Assembly (NCBI GenBank): GCA_964036295.1
Contig: OZ038464.1
Location: 16,050,443 to 16,114,442 of the forward strand
DNA length: 64,000 bases
DNA from: Plumapathes pennacea
Taxonomy: Eukaryota; Cnidaria; Anthozoa; Antipatharia; Myriopathidae
Direction of reading: 5' to 3'
The stretch's first letter is position 1. Every line of letters begins with the position of its first letter. Position numbers and translations under genes: made by a program. Under the pieces are notes generated by a model, which saw only the letters and a list, made by a program, of their open reading frames with translations, was not told where the DNA came from and ran no database searches. This document shows positions 24,001-33,116 of this stretch, piece after piece.

Positions 24001-25227
24001 TCAGTAAAGAGGGACATACACAGCTCACATGCTGGTGTAGAAGGATGTCTCAGGAGGGCGAGAGAAAGTGTATATTGGCCTGGGATGAATGGGGAAGTAA
24101 GCCACTGGATCTCAACATGTGAGCCTTGTAGACAACAAGAGATCTCGCATGGAAAGGAGTCGCTAATGAGCCATGACGTCCCAAGCAGACCTTGGGAAAA
24201 GGTTGCTGTGGACCTGTTTAGTATCAAAGGAAAGGACTACCTTATCACAGTAGACTATTATAGTAACTACTGGGAGATAGATTGCCTACACAGTACTAAC
24301 GCAGCAACTGTAATCCGAAAGCTGAAAGCACACTTTGCCAGGTATGGCAGTCCCTGTCAGTTGGTTAGCGACAACGGACCACAGTTTGTTGCAGCTCAAT
24401 TTCGGGAGTTTGTCAAGAACTGGGACATCGAACACATGCTCTCCTCCCCATACAACAGCAAGGCGAATGGGAAGGTTGAGGCGGCAGTTAAGGCTGCCAA
24501 GAAACTGCTCAAGAAGACCACAAAGTCTGGTGAGGATCAGTATCTGGCCCTGCTCGCACACCGAAACATACCCAATGAAGGGCTCCAAAGCAGCCCAGTA
24601 CAGCGTCTTATGAACAGGAGGACTAGAACCCTCCTTCCAACCACAAACAGGCTCCTGCAACCAAGGACTTGTAACCCTCAACACGAGAGGGAAAGGATGA
24701 AAAACAACCAAAAGAAACAAGCCTACTACTACAACAGAAATGCCCATGACTTGCCCACCCTAGACAAAGGGGAAACTGTACGAATGAAGCCATTCATTCA
24801 AGGCAGTAAGGACTGGAAGAAAGCTGTAGTCACCAGAAGACTAGATGAAAGATCGTATGAGGTTGAAACGGCCGAAGGTACACTTTACAGGCGCAATAGA
24901 GCCCACCTCAGAAAGAGTGCAGAGAAACCCCATGCAACGTCAGGTATGGAAGACTACGTACCACAACAGGCCGATAGGTCAAAGACACCTCCAAGGCACA
25001 GCATCAACAATGACGGACCTGTGCAAAGCCATGCAACGTCAGGTATGGAAGACTACGTACCACAACAGGCCGATAGGTCAAAGACACCTCCAAGGCACAG
25101 CATCAACAATGACGGACCTGTGCAAAGCAACACCTCCACAAGTCCACAAGCAGGCGCAAATGAAGTCAGGACCCGCTCAGGAAGGATCGTAAGAAGACCA
25201 GCATACCTTAAAGACTTTCAAACTTAA
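21094..25227 (+). CDS. Gag-Pol polyprotein of the Ty3/gypsy element
   Basis: One frame of 1377 codons with no frameshift between Gag and Pol. Gag with a cysteine/histidine zinc-binding region lies at residues about 233-269 (second knuckle CNACGKKNHWSCSEIC). The protease motif VDCGATVN has its Asp near 327, with Cys where DTG or DSG is usual. Reverse transcriptase spans about 450-660 and carries IADD near 607-610. RNase H begins near Asp762 (CDASNRGLGAAL). Integrase has an HHCC zinc domain from about 976, then catalytic Asp about 1040, Asp about 1093 and Glu about 1129, with 35 residues between the last two. Near the C terminus a 33-residue segment is exactly duplicated. The translation style resembles the K02A2.6-like gypsy proteins common in invertebrates. 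The start at 21094 is the first ATG of the open frame. Confidence 0.93.
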   Translation: MSTNESSASTSSSQPHLPGGPFPHIKPPQPLVLSNCTPKEWKIWKQLWTNYAVVANITARDDQYQKALFLCTIGREGLEIYNAFQYETGQDRDKVATIISKFDQYFMGDVNETYERFKFNQRNQEESENFDAYLTELRNMMKTCNFCECLTDSLLRDRIVLGIRDDQTRKRLLQERKLDIKKCIDICKSGEAASTHLGAMSKPAEIHKVSKTKPRPRPKERPPHFASDASTKCKFCHKRHVLKKELCPAWGRKCNACGKKNHWSCSEICGKRVVHTLNKDYDSPDSDSDIASIDSLSAYVNGVKTSKNKPIYCEMKVNDTPIKLQVDCGATVNIMPQSKIGNTSISRDNITLEMWNKKQMNTLGTCKLPVENPKTTTKYVVKFVVVEEELTPLLSRKAAEKMKLITVNYGNFESVTGVTTTKNKDIKEQFPDVFDGQLGTLPGTVHLAVEPNADPVIRAAKRIPVELKEPVRAELDKLVKLGVIEPVDEPTDWVNQITIATKKNGSLRICVDPRSLNQVLKRERYQLPVLDDILPDLSRAKVFSKVDLSHGYWHCVLDKESSLLTTFATPFGRYKWLRLPFGLSVSSEIFQKRLLQALEGLTGIACIADDVLLYGVGDTLEEATVDHDRNLTQLFERCKAKSIKLNHEKVELRVPQLDFMGHRLTCQGLKPDPSKVEAILKLQPPKNKVEVQRLNGTVNYLAKFLPQLSQVTQPLRNLTHQDSEWYWTDVEEKAFQVMKQLVTQAPVLAYYRPEKELIIQCDASNRGLGAALMQEGKPIAYASRALTDTETRYATIEKEMLAVVFALEKWHQYAFGRPVVIHTDHKPLEAIVKKPLDRAPKRLQGMLLRSLAYDIQVQHCPGKSMHLADMMSRSFLPVEDKGCQEEFETINAVKFLPMSEQRIQEIRHETEKDETLQLLKATILKGWPEHKSMIPVQLTPYYGVRDELGVHDGLVFRGERLVVPQGMRTSVKRDIHSSHAGVEGCLRRARESVYWPGMNGEVSHWISTCEPCRQQEISHGKESLMSHDVPSRPWEKVAVDLFSIKGKDYLITVDYYSNYWEIDCLHSTNAATVIRKLKAHFARYGSPCQLVSDNGPQFVAAQFREFVKNWDIEHMLSSPYNSKANGKVEAAVKAAKKLLKKTTKSGEDQYLALLAHRNIPNEGLQSSPVQRLMNRRTRTLLPTTNRLLQPRTCNPQHERERMKNNQKKQAYYYNRNAHDLPTLDKGETVRMKPFIQGSKDWKKAVVTRRLDERSYEVETAEGTLYRRNRAHLRKSAEKPHATSGMEDYVPQQADRSKTPPRHSINNDGPVQSHATSGMEDYVPQQADRSKTPPRHSINNDGPVQSNTSTSPQAGANEVRTRSGRIVRRPAYLKDFQT
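24931..25128 (+). repeat. Exact 99-bp tandem duplication inside gag-pol
   Basis: Bases 24931-25029 and 25030-25128 are identical and start CATGCAACGTCAGGTATGG. The period is a multiple of three, so the frame continues and 33 residues are doubled downstream of the integrase core. Confidence 0.95.
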
Positions 25228-25301
25228 TTAACTTAGCCAAGAACATTTCAGTATTAGTTTATTTATTATCAATCAATTCTTTACCTTATTAATTTCCTAT
25301 T

Positions 25302-25311
25302 GGGGAAAGGA
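25302..25311 (+). other. Polypurine tract
   Basis: GGGGAAAGGA directly precedes the 3' LTR, as expected for plus-strand priming. Confidence 0.85.
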
Positions 25312-25476
25312 TGTAACGATATTGGAATACTTATTTCCCGCCACTTGAGTGACGTCACTCAGACCCGTATGTTGTTTAGTATGCGTGATTTTGATTTTGT
25401 ATGTGTGAATTTATTAGTTAATAAATTTCCTTCGTGATCTGTGGATCTCGTATTCGCTTCAAGAGAAATCTTAACA
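25312..25476 (+). repeat. 3' LTR (165 bp)
   Basis: Identical to the 5' LTR, followed by the target duplication TAGTC at 25477-25481. Its CRE palindrome is at 25346-25361 and AATAAA at 25420-25425. It ends 354 bp before the tetraspanin start codon. Confidence 0.95.
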
Positions 25477-25830
25477 TAGTCACAATATCGAGAGCTATTC
25501 AAAAGGTTGAACGCATTTAAAATTTTCGGTGTATGACAACAAGACCTTCAGACGTCAAACTTCAGACGCAAATTCGTAAAATCTATTGTTTCAGCTAGTA
25601 AATAAAATAGGTCTTAGTTTCCTTGTTGGTTGAGTTTTCTTGCCAATTGCATAAAAACAGTAAGTTTACTGGGTAGTTTTTGACCCGGAAGTGCCAAATG
25701 GAGCACTGTCTGAAAGGGCCGCTCGGAGGGGCCTTTTTCCGGAAGGGCTCAAATACCTGCCTCAATAATCGACCAATATTACGTCTGTCGAGTTGTTGTG
25801 GTGCTGAAAGGCTGGAAAGAGGAAAAGCAG

Positions 25831-28800
25831 ATGTTGAAGCCAAGACACTCTAAGGCACAGTCATGTGCTTACTTCTGCTCCAAGAACCTTCTGGTAGCCC
25901 TAAATACAATCTACATTGTAAGTACACGTCAGAACTGACCGCACACCAAAGCCATTTCAGCTGTGATATAATATAACGTGGCTTTGTACTTCTGCTGAAG
26001 CCACTAGTTAATATTTTGCCAGCTTCGGGTATTGAATTTCCCTTGATAATCTTTGCGAAGGACTAAAACCTTGATGTTCCGTTGGTGCAGGGCGACTGTT
26101 CATTTTGCGGTCATTACACAACATGAAGTGGTATTTTATCGATAAGCAGTTAATGGCTTCGCATAGCTACGTTATCTGAGTTATCGTCCAGGAGAGGCTA
26201 TCGTCGAGCAGGACTTTAGCGGTAATTTTTCAGACATCAGACTGGGTTTATGGTTTTAATGGTTTCTGCTGACATTTTCGGTGTTTTCCTCAGCATCCAT
26301 TGTTAAACCACGTTGCACGCATTTTTAATTAGGTCAATTTAAAATTTGTTTGCAATAAATCATTACGCGTGAGTTCTGCATGTACATATTGACCACTCTG
26401 TTTGTAGGCAAAATTGAGGGAAAAAACCTAGAATATAGCTCGTACACACAGGCAAATAGTCCAGTAATGAAGGCCAGCTGATTCTAAAAAACAAACCCGT
26501 GGTTGCAGTACATGTATATTTACTTTTCAGATTTTTTTTCTTTCAATTCAATGCACATGGATGTCGTACCTGACTTAGGTCTGGCCCTCTTTATTATCAG
26601 GGCCTGTTTGTTTATTACCAAGTGAGGTGGTAGGGAGCCACAGTTTTTTGCAGACTGGTTTTCTTTAGGGGGAGGGGGTTACTTTCAGGTTATGGAAGTT
26701 AAAGTGTGGGGTCATTTTAATCTCACCTTTTTGTGAAAAAGTACCTATTTTCAGTATCATATGCAGAAGTCCAGACTTTCACAGAGCAGCACTCTCGGAG
26801 GATGATGCTCAATGACTTTCGAGAAGAACTAAATATTACGTCTATCAGTTATTGTGCTGCTGAACCTGACATCAATCTTATTTATTGCATTCTGTAGTGT
26901 TGGTTTGAACGTTTGTTCAAAAGACCCTCAAAATTCAACAAGATGGTGTTACAGGGAATCTAGATTTCAGGTGGAGGGAGGGCTGGGGGTGTTTCATTAC
27001 AGAAATATAGCACTTGTCAGCATGCTACAGTATGTTGAGTTATACTGTGCATATAGCGTATGCAGGAATTTGAAAGAACATGAGAGAAGTGCAGAATACA
27101 TGTAGCATGAGGCCGTAGAGTGCTTCTCCGCACTTCTCCCGTGTTCTTTCAAGTTCCCAAGTGCTCTATGACTCAACATAGCATGCTGACATGTGCTTTA
27201 TTTCTTTTGTGGAGATAAAGGAAAACGAGAACTTTGCCAAAAGCGTTTTATGCAACCTGGCCCCTGTGAGAAAATTGTACTTACATTGTATATCTACAAG
27301 AGTGAAAGGGTCATTAATATTGATCTGCTTTATCTCTGTTTCCTTCCACAGTTTATTGCTATCATTTTGATAGGTGTGACCGTGTATGCGAAAGCCACAG
27401 CACGGATTACAAGTTTGCCAATCCTTGGAGGTGTCATAGCATGTGGGGTGCTTCTTCTGCTTGTAGCTATCCTGGGGCTGATTGGAGCCATCAGGCATAG
27501 TCAAGTTATCTTGTTTTTTGTATCCTTTCAGCACACTTAATAGAAAACCTTTGCTAGTTTGTAACATTAAATCACAGCAATGGCAATGCAGTGCATACAG
27601 TAATAATACTTTTTTTTTTTAATTTTTTTCACAGGCATTTGAGCAGTTCTGAGTACTTCTCAAACTTACTAAAGATCCCAGGGCGCATTTGATTGGATCT
27701 ATCCTGGAATAGGAATAGTGATACTGATTGATAAAATGTTTTGCTTTTGAGCTGAATTATGTCAAGATATATCAGTAGCTGTTTGAAATGATAGTGTGGA
27801 GGTTTTGAAAAAACATTCCCAAAAAGAAATTGCCCAAAACAAGCAAAACTATTCCTGTTCTGGAATATGGTCAATGGAATGCACCCTTAACCTGAGGTCC
27901 CTGTACATCTACAGTGCATTTACATGGTGTTCAAAGGCTGGGGCTCCAGGTTTATTGACCCTATCTTGTACATACCGTAAACGACAGCTTACTAATTACT
28001 AAAAATATCCTCTTCATTCAAGTATCAATGTTGTGGCATTCTTAAATCTGCTCTCCCCAGTATATGATCATCCTTGTCCTACTGTTTATAATCCAAATGT
28101 CTGTATCGGTTGGAGCGTTAGCTGTCTCGAAGGAACAGCAAGAACGGCTCATGGAGAAAAGTTGGTACAACATGAACTACAAACTAAAGGAAGACATTCA
28201 GCAGCTCAAGGATTGTTGTGGCTTTCAGAACAAAACAGATGTGACAGATAAAGAGCAGAAGGGCATGGGACACCCCAGCTGCATGAAGGTACAGTATATG
28301 GGACTGAGAAGTTAAAATGTAGACTGTTGATATTGAAATAAATCCCAAGAACTTGCTTCTCATTTGAATTTTGGCAGCCATTCTTTTTCTTGGAGTTACA
28401 AACTGTAGTATACAGTATATACTTTAGAAAAACTAAGTGCTGGAGTAGTGCTGACAAAGGTATAGCTAGCGTAGTTCTGGTGTAGTTCTGGTTTGAGAGT
28501 TTTGAGTTGAGTTGAAAGTTGGTTGTGCTCGAATCCTTGTGGTCATCAGAGCATATACAGCTCAGCCGTGGGTTAATAAATAGTGGGTTTTACAGTAAAC
28601 AATAGAAATTAACTTCTCCACATGTTTGTTTTCTATGGCAACCAATGAAGTGTCAGACAATGTCTTTAAGTTTTAGTACTGTACTGTATGTATATTAATG
28701 ACATGTGTTTGGTTAAAAATTCATTTTCATTTGCAGACACATAATTATCAACCTTCATTTGAGACCCAAGTTGATGATTCTGTTTTTTTTTTTTGTTTGT

Positions 28801-30328
28801 TTGTTTGCAGCTCGACTGCTGTAGCAAGTCAAAAACTGATCAGTGTTCTGGCTGTGAGACCTGTTATGCTAAGCTGCATCCAGTAATCAACCATCTGTTG
28901 AAGGTGGCTGGAGGAGTTGGATTGTTCTTTAGCTTTTCCCTGGTAGGTAATACAGAATGACATATTATACCTTATTAGACACTGAAACATGCACTGGTGT
29001 AGTATGGCTGAACTCTTACAAATCATGCAGTATTTTAGTGAGCCACTATATAAATGTTTGTTATAAAATTGCATGTACTTGCCTAAATTTACACTTTTGC
29101 TACTTTTAGCTGCAGTGACTATATAATGGCATGACTTTGTTAGTAATTGAGTAATCGAGCAATTTCTTGACCTTAGAAGCTGAATATATTGGTCTTCTAT
29201 AGATAAATGAGCGAGCGTCAGTGAGGGGTGCCTAACAGTGTGTTATGTTCACATGGATGCAGATGTTGGGGCTTTACAAAAATTCATTCATATTTTAGAA
29301 TTTTGTGTGAAACATAATGTTTAATGTTTAGTTTTTTTTTTTTTTTTTTTTTAATATTGAATTTCCAAGGGTCATCATCATCTACAGTATAATAATATAT
29401 TAACACTAACCTTGTTTGTATTTGCCAATGCTAATATAGCATGAACACTCTGATAGCAGTTATTAAAACTGAATAAGCCACTAATCCGCAGTTGGGAACA
29501 AATTGCAAAAGAAGCATCCCCAGGTTTATGGGGTCACACTAGTTTCTAATGTTTTTTGGTTGTCATGTATAATATTGTTTATATTGGTGTAAATCCTGGT
29601 TCTTTGTGAGCACTCTGTTCTGTGTGTTGGTTGAATTTCCCAGAAGAGTGTTGAGTTTTTCACCTGACTAGAGCCCACTAATCTTGCTTTTCTGTTTTAA
29701 ACACCTTCTTTGTCAACAAGGTCTAATTCACACAATGTAAAAAACCTGAGATTTGTCGGTTGTACAGTGTGGTAACCTCTTTTAAAGCTTGCTAGTGTGG
29801 CGTTGCTTTTATCTGAAGCACTGTCATAATATTTGCAAATGACAAAGAAAAATAAAGTAATAACAATAATAACAATAACAGCATCTATTTATAAAGGTTT
29901 TACACTGCAGCCATCTTGCATGCCAGGAACAATTTAGTTCCTCTAGGAAAGAAAAGCTATTGTTACTGCAAAACCTATTGTTAATTCAAAACCTCTATAC
30001 CCAATAAAATTACAAGCTAGACCACACTTTTTTAGTTATTTAATTTCTTTTCAACAATCTCAAGCTCCAGGCAGGTGAACAAAAATCTTATCATCACATT
30101 TGCAAGCAGAAACCTGTTGCAGTTGTGTTTGCTTTTTTCATGGGGCCCTGAGTTATCCAAGAAATGTCATTTAAATGGGAATTGGCTGGTAATGAGCTGC
30201 GTAGATCTTTGCTAATTCTTTCTTTTCTTGCTCTCTCCTGTTCTCTGCTACAGCTGCTGGGGGTGTGGTTGACGTGTCGCTATAGGAGCGCCAAGGACCC
30301 ACGTGCAAACCCAGGAGCTTTCCTCTAA
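25831..30328 (+). CDS. TSPAN13/31-like: Tetraspanin, TSPAN13/31 type
   Basis: Five coding exons, all phase 0: 25831-25917, 27352-27519, 28061-28288, 28811-28942 and 30254-30328 (stop TAA), giving 229 residues. Donors are GT and acceptors CAG. The N terminus has the family CSKN motif (CAYFCSKNLLVALN). TM1 spans the exon 1-2 junction, TM2 is GGVIACGVLLLLVAILGLIG, and TM3 opens exon 3 (MIILVLLFIIQ). The large extracellular loop has CCG at residues 137-139, more cysteine pairs in exon 4 (DCCSKSKTDQC, GCETC) and a possible N-glycosylation site at NKT. TM4 includes GGVGLFFSFSLLGVW. The tail KDPRANPGAFL is the signature of TSPAN13 and TSPAN31. Tetraspanins organise membrane protein microdomains. TSPAN13 and TSPAN31 cannot be separated from the sequence alone. 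A polyA signal AATAAA lies at 30808-30813. Confidence 0.93.
27009..27196. repeat. Imperfect foldback (inverted repeat) in tetraspanin intron 1
   Basis: The left arm contains AGCACTTGTCAGCATGCTA and TTTGAAAGAACATGAGAGAA. The right arm contains the complement in reverse order (CTTCTCCCGTGTTCTTTCAA, TAGCATGCTGACATGTGCT). Arms are about 85 bp around a spacer of about 30 bp, as in a foldback MITE. Confidence 0.75.
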
Positions 30329-30459
30329 TGGTGAAGGGTCAGATAATAATGTCTACTAAGCTGAGCATGCCCTAAGGGCTGTAATGATATTGCAGAACAA
30401 AAAGATAATAACAAAGTAGACTTAACCCTAAAATTAATGCACAATAATTTTGTATCCTC

Positions 30460-30670
30460 TAACCCTTTCACTCCCAGGCTCATATCATAGATTCTCTCCA
30501 ATCATTCTTAAAAGAAAAAGAATTTATGCATGAGTGATGTTGTGGGAGCTGACAATTCAATTAGCTTTATTTGAGCAAGCTATCAAATGCCAATTTTCCT
30601 GCAATAATATAATATCTCTGGTGAGAGACTGAAAGAGAAAATTGAGGATAACTATTGGGATTGAAAGGGT
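30460..30670. mobile_element. MITE, TTAA family copy downstream of the tetraspanin
   Basis: The left end CTAACCCTTTCACTCCC and right end GGGATTGAAAGGGT are inverted. The body (ATGAGTGATGTTGTGGGAG, CTGGTGAGAGACTGAAAGAG) matches the family. It lies between the two possible last exons. Confidence 0.75.
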
Positions 30671-31184
30671 GTACAGTTTTGTCCATGTTTCTACAATTAT
30701 GTTGTACAATTTTAACTTTTGTGTACATGTAGCTAAATTGTTTCCAAAAGCAGTAAAATGAACTAGTTGTATAATAGTCTCATTCATCTTAGTTTTTTGT
30801 ACCAACAAATAAAATTTGCTGCACTTTATAAAGTCGCTTTGTCTTTGCATCATTTTTGCACTGTAACTTCTGTATCTCTAGTTGAATGACAGGTAGAGCA
30901 TGCAGCTGATTTCAAGGGATTTTCAAAATCATAATAAATCTGTCTATAGTTCATTGTAAGACTTAGCAGTCTTTCCTGAGTGTAACAGCTGCCAATGAGA
31001 TAGTAATCAATAGGCCTTTCTGAGATGCCTGCTGCCTCTGTTTTAAGGCAATGTTTTAATAAGTGAGTCAAAGCTGTGTTTACTGTTTAGGAATTATATT
31101 TGTGATTTTACCAAATAATAGTATTATTCTCAGGTGAAAGGGGTCACTTTACAAAGCTAAATACTTAGCTATATCCTTCAACAG

Positions 31185-31500
31185 AGCCTGACAAGGGGAA
31201 ATACTGCAAATGCTCTAATAAGCCCTCTCCAATAAGCCCCCCTCTACAAGGTAGTTTTTTTTTAAATAATAAGCCCTCCCCTCCCATTTTCATGCTGTCA
31301 ACTTTGAGCACCAAAATTGTTATAGAAACAAGACAAATGACGCACATTAGATGCTTGATAAAATATTTTTAGTTTTACTTTTCCCACATCTAACTTCACA
31401 TGTATTTTGTTGACCAAGAATATGCAGTTTCTCTTATTTTCATCTTTTTACATAAGCCCTCCCCTCTACAAAGTCGATTTTAATATAGTATTTATAGTGT
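31185..31500. mobile_element. MITE-like repeat of the AATAAGCCC family
   Basis: CTGCAAATGCTCTAATAAGCCC near the left and ACATAAGCCCTCCCCTCTAC near the right frame a body that also occurs in part at 36104-36205 and 41823-42382. It has no coding potential. Confidence 0.55.
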
Positions 31501-31621
31501 ATATTGTTAAAAGATTTTAATAGTGTAACTGGGTGACACTGTTTTTTCCACAGTACTTTCTGCTGCCTCAATTTACCATACAGTCTCATAATCTTGTTTG
31601 TTTGTTTTCTTATTATTTCAG

Positions 31622-31678
31622 TTGGTTGGATTTTTCTTGACCCGCAAAGTCAGAACACAGAGGCAGCATGTTATCTAA
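31622..31678 (+). CDS. Possible alternative last exon of the tetraspanin
   Basis: The acceptor TTATTTCAG precedes an 18-codon phase-0 frame ending in TAA. It begins LVGFFLTRKVRTQRQ and would replace LLGVWLTCRYR... after exon 4. It starts with a hydrophobic end of TM4 followed by a basic cytoplasmic tail, as expected for this position. Use of this exon would remove the KDPRANPGAFL tail. Support is structural only; no transcript was seen. Confidence 0.5.
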   Translation: MVGFFLTRKVRTQRQHVI

Positions 31679-33116
31679 CATTTGCCTGAGTAAAGTGCAT
31701 GCAACACATGTGCACAGTACAGTGTGTTTGTATCTAAATCCTAATTCTCCCACCCTATCTTTAACAAACCGTACAGCTCAAAGATCATTCACCAGGGGCC
31801 TGTCAATTTCTCCATGCTGAACTACTATCTACATTGTACAGTTTTAAGTTGCCTTAGGGAGTGCTGCATTCCGTGGCATGGGTCTATTCTGGAAAATTAA
31901 CAATGTTGATTGGTAAAATCATTTGCTTTGCTGACTTGGATGGAGGAATCTACACCAGGAGGTGTTTGTAATACCATCCTGAAGGTTTTCAAAACAATTT
32001 TTAGCAATTTTTTTATTGGAACTTGGCAACAAGTCATTCTGGCTATGTTTCTTCTGAAGTAGGCTCAAATTGAATGCAGCGTAAGTTGGCATTGTGGGGA
32101 AATTGTGCCTCTTGGGGGTTTGGTCAGTGCTATCAGAACTACATACTTGTACTGCAATAGTATTGGTCAGAGACAAATAATTCTGTTAATGGATGTAAAA
32201 GAGAATAAAGTAGCTCTTATAAATTAAAAATCTTCAAAAACCAGATTTTAGAAGCAATAAATAAATAAATTATTTATAAATGATTATTATCATCACAGTT
32301 TTGACTTCAGTTATCCAATAGTTGTTGGCACAGTAAAAGTGCATGTGGTGGAGGGAATTGAATGAGGCTGCTAACGAAAAAGCTCAAAGAAGCTTGGCGT
32401 TCAAAAGATATTTGAAGAACAGCAAAAATCAAGTCCCTGTGCTATATTGTACATTCTTTACATACCACACTAAAGAAATAAATCTTGCTAAGTGAACCTT
32501 TTGGCTATTTGCCCCAACATGTTTTTGTGAATGGTCTTTTACAGGTCTCTCATATAGCCACCATATAGATATGGGTGGGTATTGTTTCCAAACATTTTAG
32601 TCTCAAAATTGGTCTCGAATATACTGTAAATTATTAGTCTGCAAGGATTATATTTTGTTTTGGTAGCTGAACTGCTGAACAAACTGAAAGAGTCAGTTTT
32701 GTGTTTGATGTAATTTGCAGTTGCAGATGCTAGTAAATAAAGACCCAATTGAAACAGTTTCTGAGCTTCAATCTTTCTGTAAGATGAACTTAAATCCGGG
32801 GGAGGTGGGGGGCATACCCTATTGGATCAGTGTTAGACGCAACTTTCCTATAAAGCTCCGCGGATTGGACAACTAGGCCCTGTTTACATAGAGAGAGGGT
32901 GACCTCTTAAGGAAATACATACCCTCCTTGAATCCTTGAAGGGTCAGAAGATAGCCCCCCCCCCCCCCCCCCCCCCCCTTTACATGCCAAGCACAAAGGC
33001 CTATCTTGCCAAGGGTCTGTTTAACATCTCAAAATACTCATACTCTGAGAATACTTATAGTATTATACTCTGAGAATCCGTAAGGCCCTGGGTACGAGTT
33101 TGATGGAAAAACAAAG
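31679..33116. other. Intergenic region between tetraspanin and DTWD1
   Basis: No gene recognised. It contains a run of 24 C at 32955-32978 and AT-rich sequence. The DTWD1 promoter should lie in the last few hundred bases. Confidence 0.5.
32955..32978. repeat. Poly-C tract
   Basis: Twenty-four consecutive C, about 140 bp upstream of the DTWD1 start codon. Confidence 0.9.

Larger units (their letters stand above)
20797..25476 (+). mobile_element. Intact Ty3/gypsy LTR retrotransposon
   Basis: The element is 4680 bp long and bounded by identical 165-bp LTRs that begin TGTAAC and end TTAACA. It is flanked by the 5-bp target duplication TAGTC (20792-20796 and 25477-25481). A primer binding site follows the 5' LTR, a polypurine tract precedes the 3' LTR, and a single uninterrupted Gag-Pol frame lies between. 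Domain order protease, RT, RNase H, integrase is that of Ty3/gypsy. Identical LTRs and an open frame imply very recent insertion and possible activity. It sits about 350 bp upstream of the tetraspanin start codon, in the same orientation. Confidence 0.95.

Noticed and set aside
21149..24747. Other-frame open readings inside the gypsy element
   Set aside because: All are shadows of the Gag-Pol frame, without motifs of their own.
25770..26870. Duplicated first-exon/promoter of the tetraspanin (similar phrases near 25775 and 26830)
   Set aside because: Only short matches such as ATATTACGTCTGTC/AAATATTACGTCTATC are shared and the second copy lacks the CSKN coding segment.
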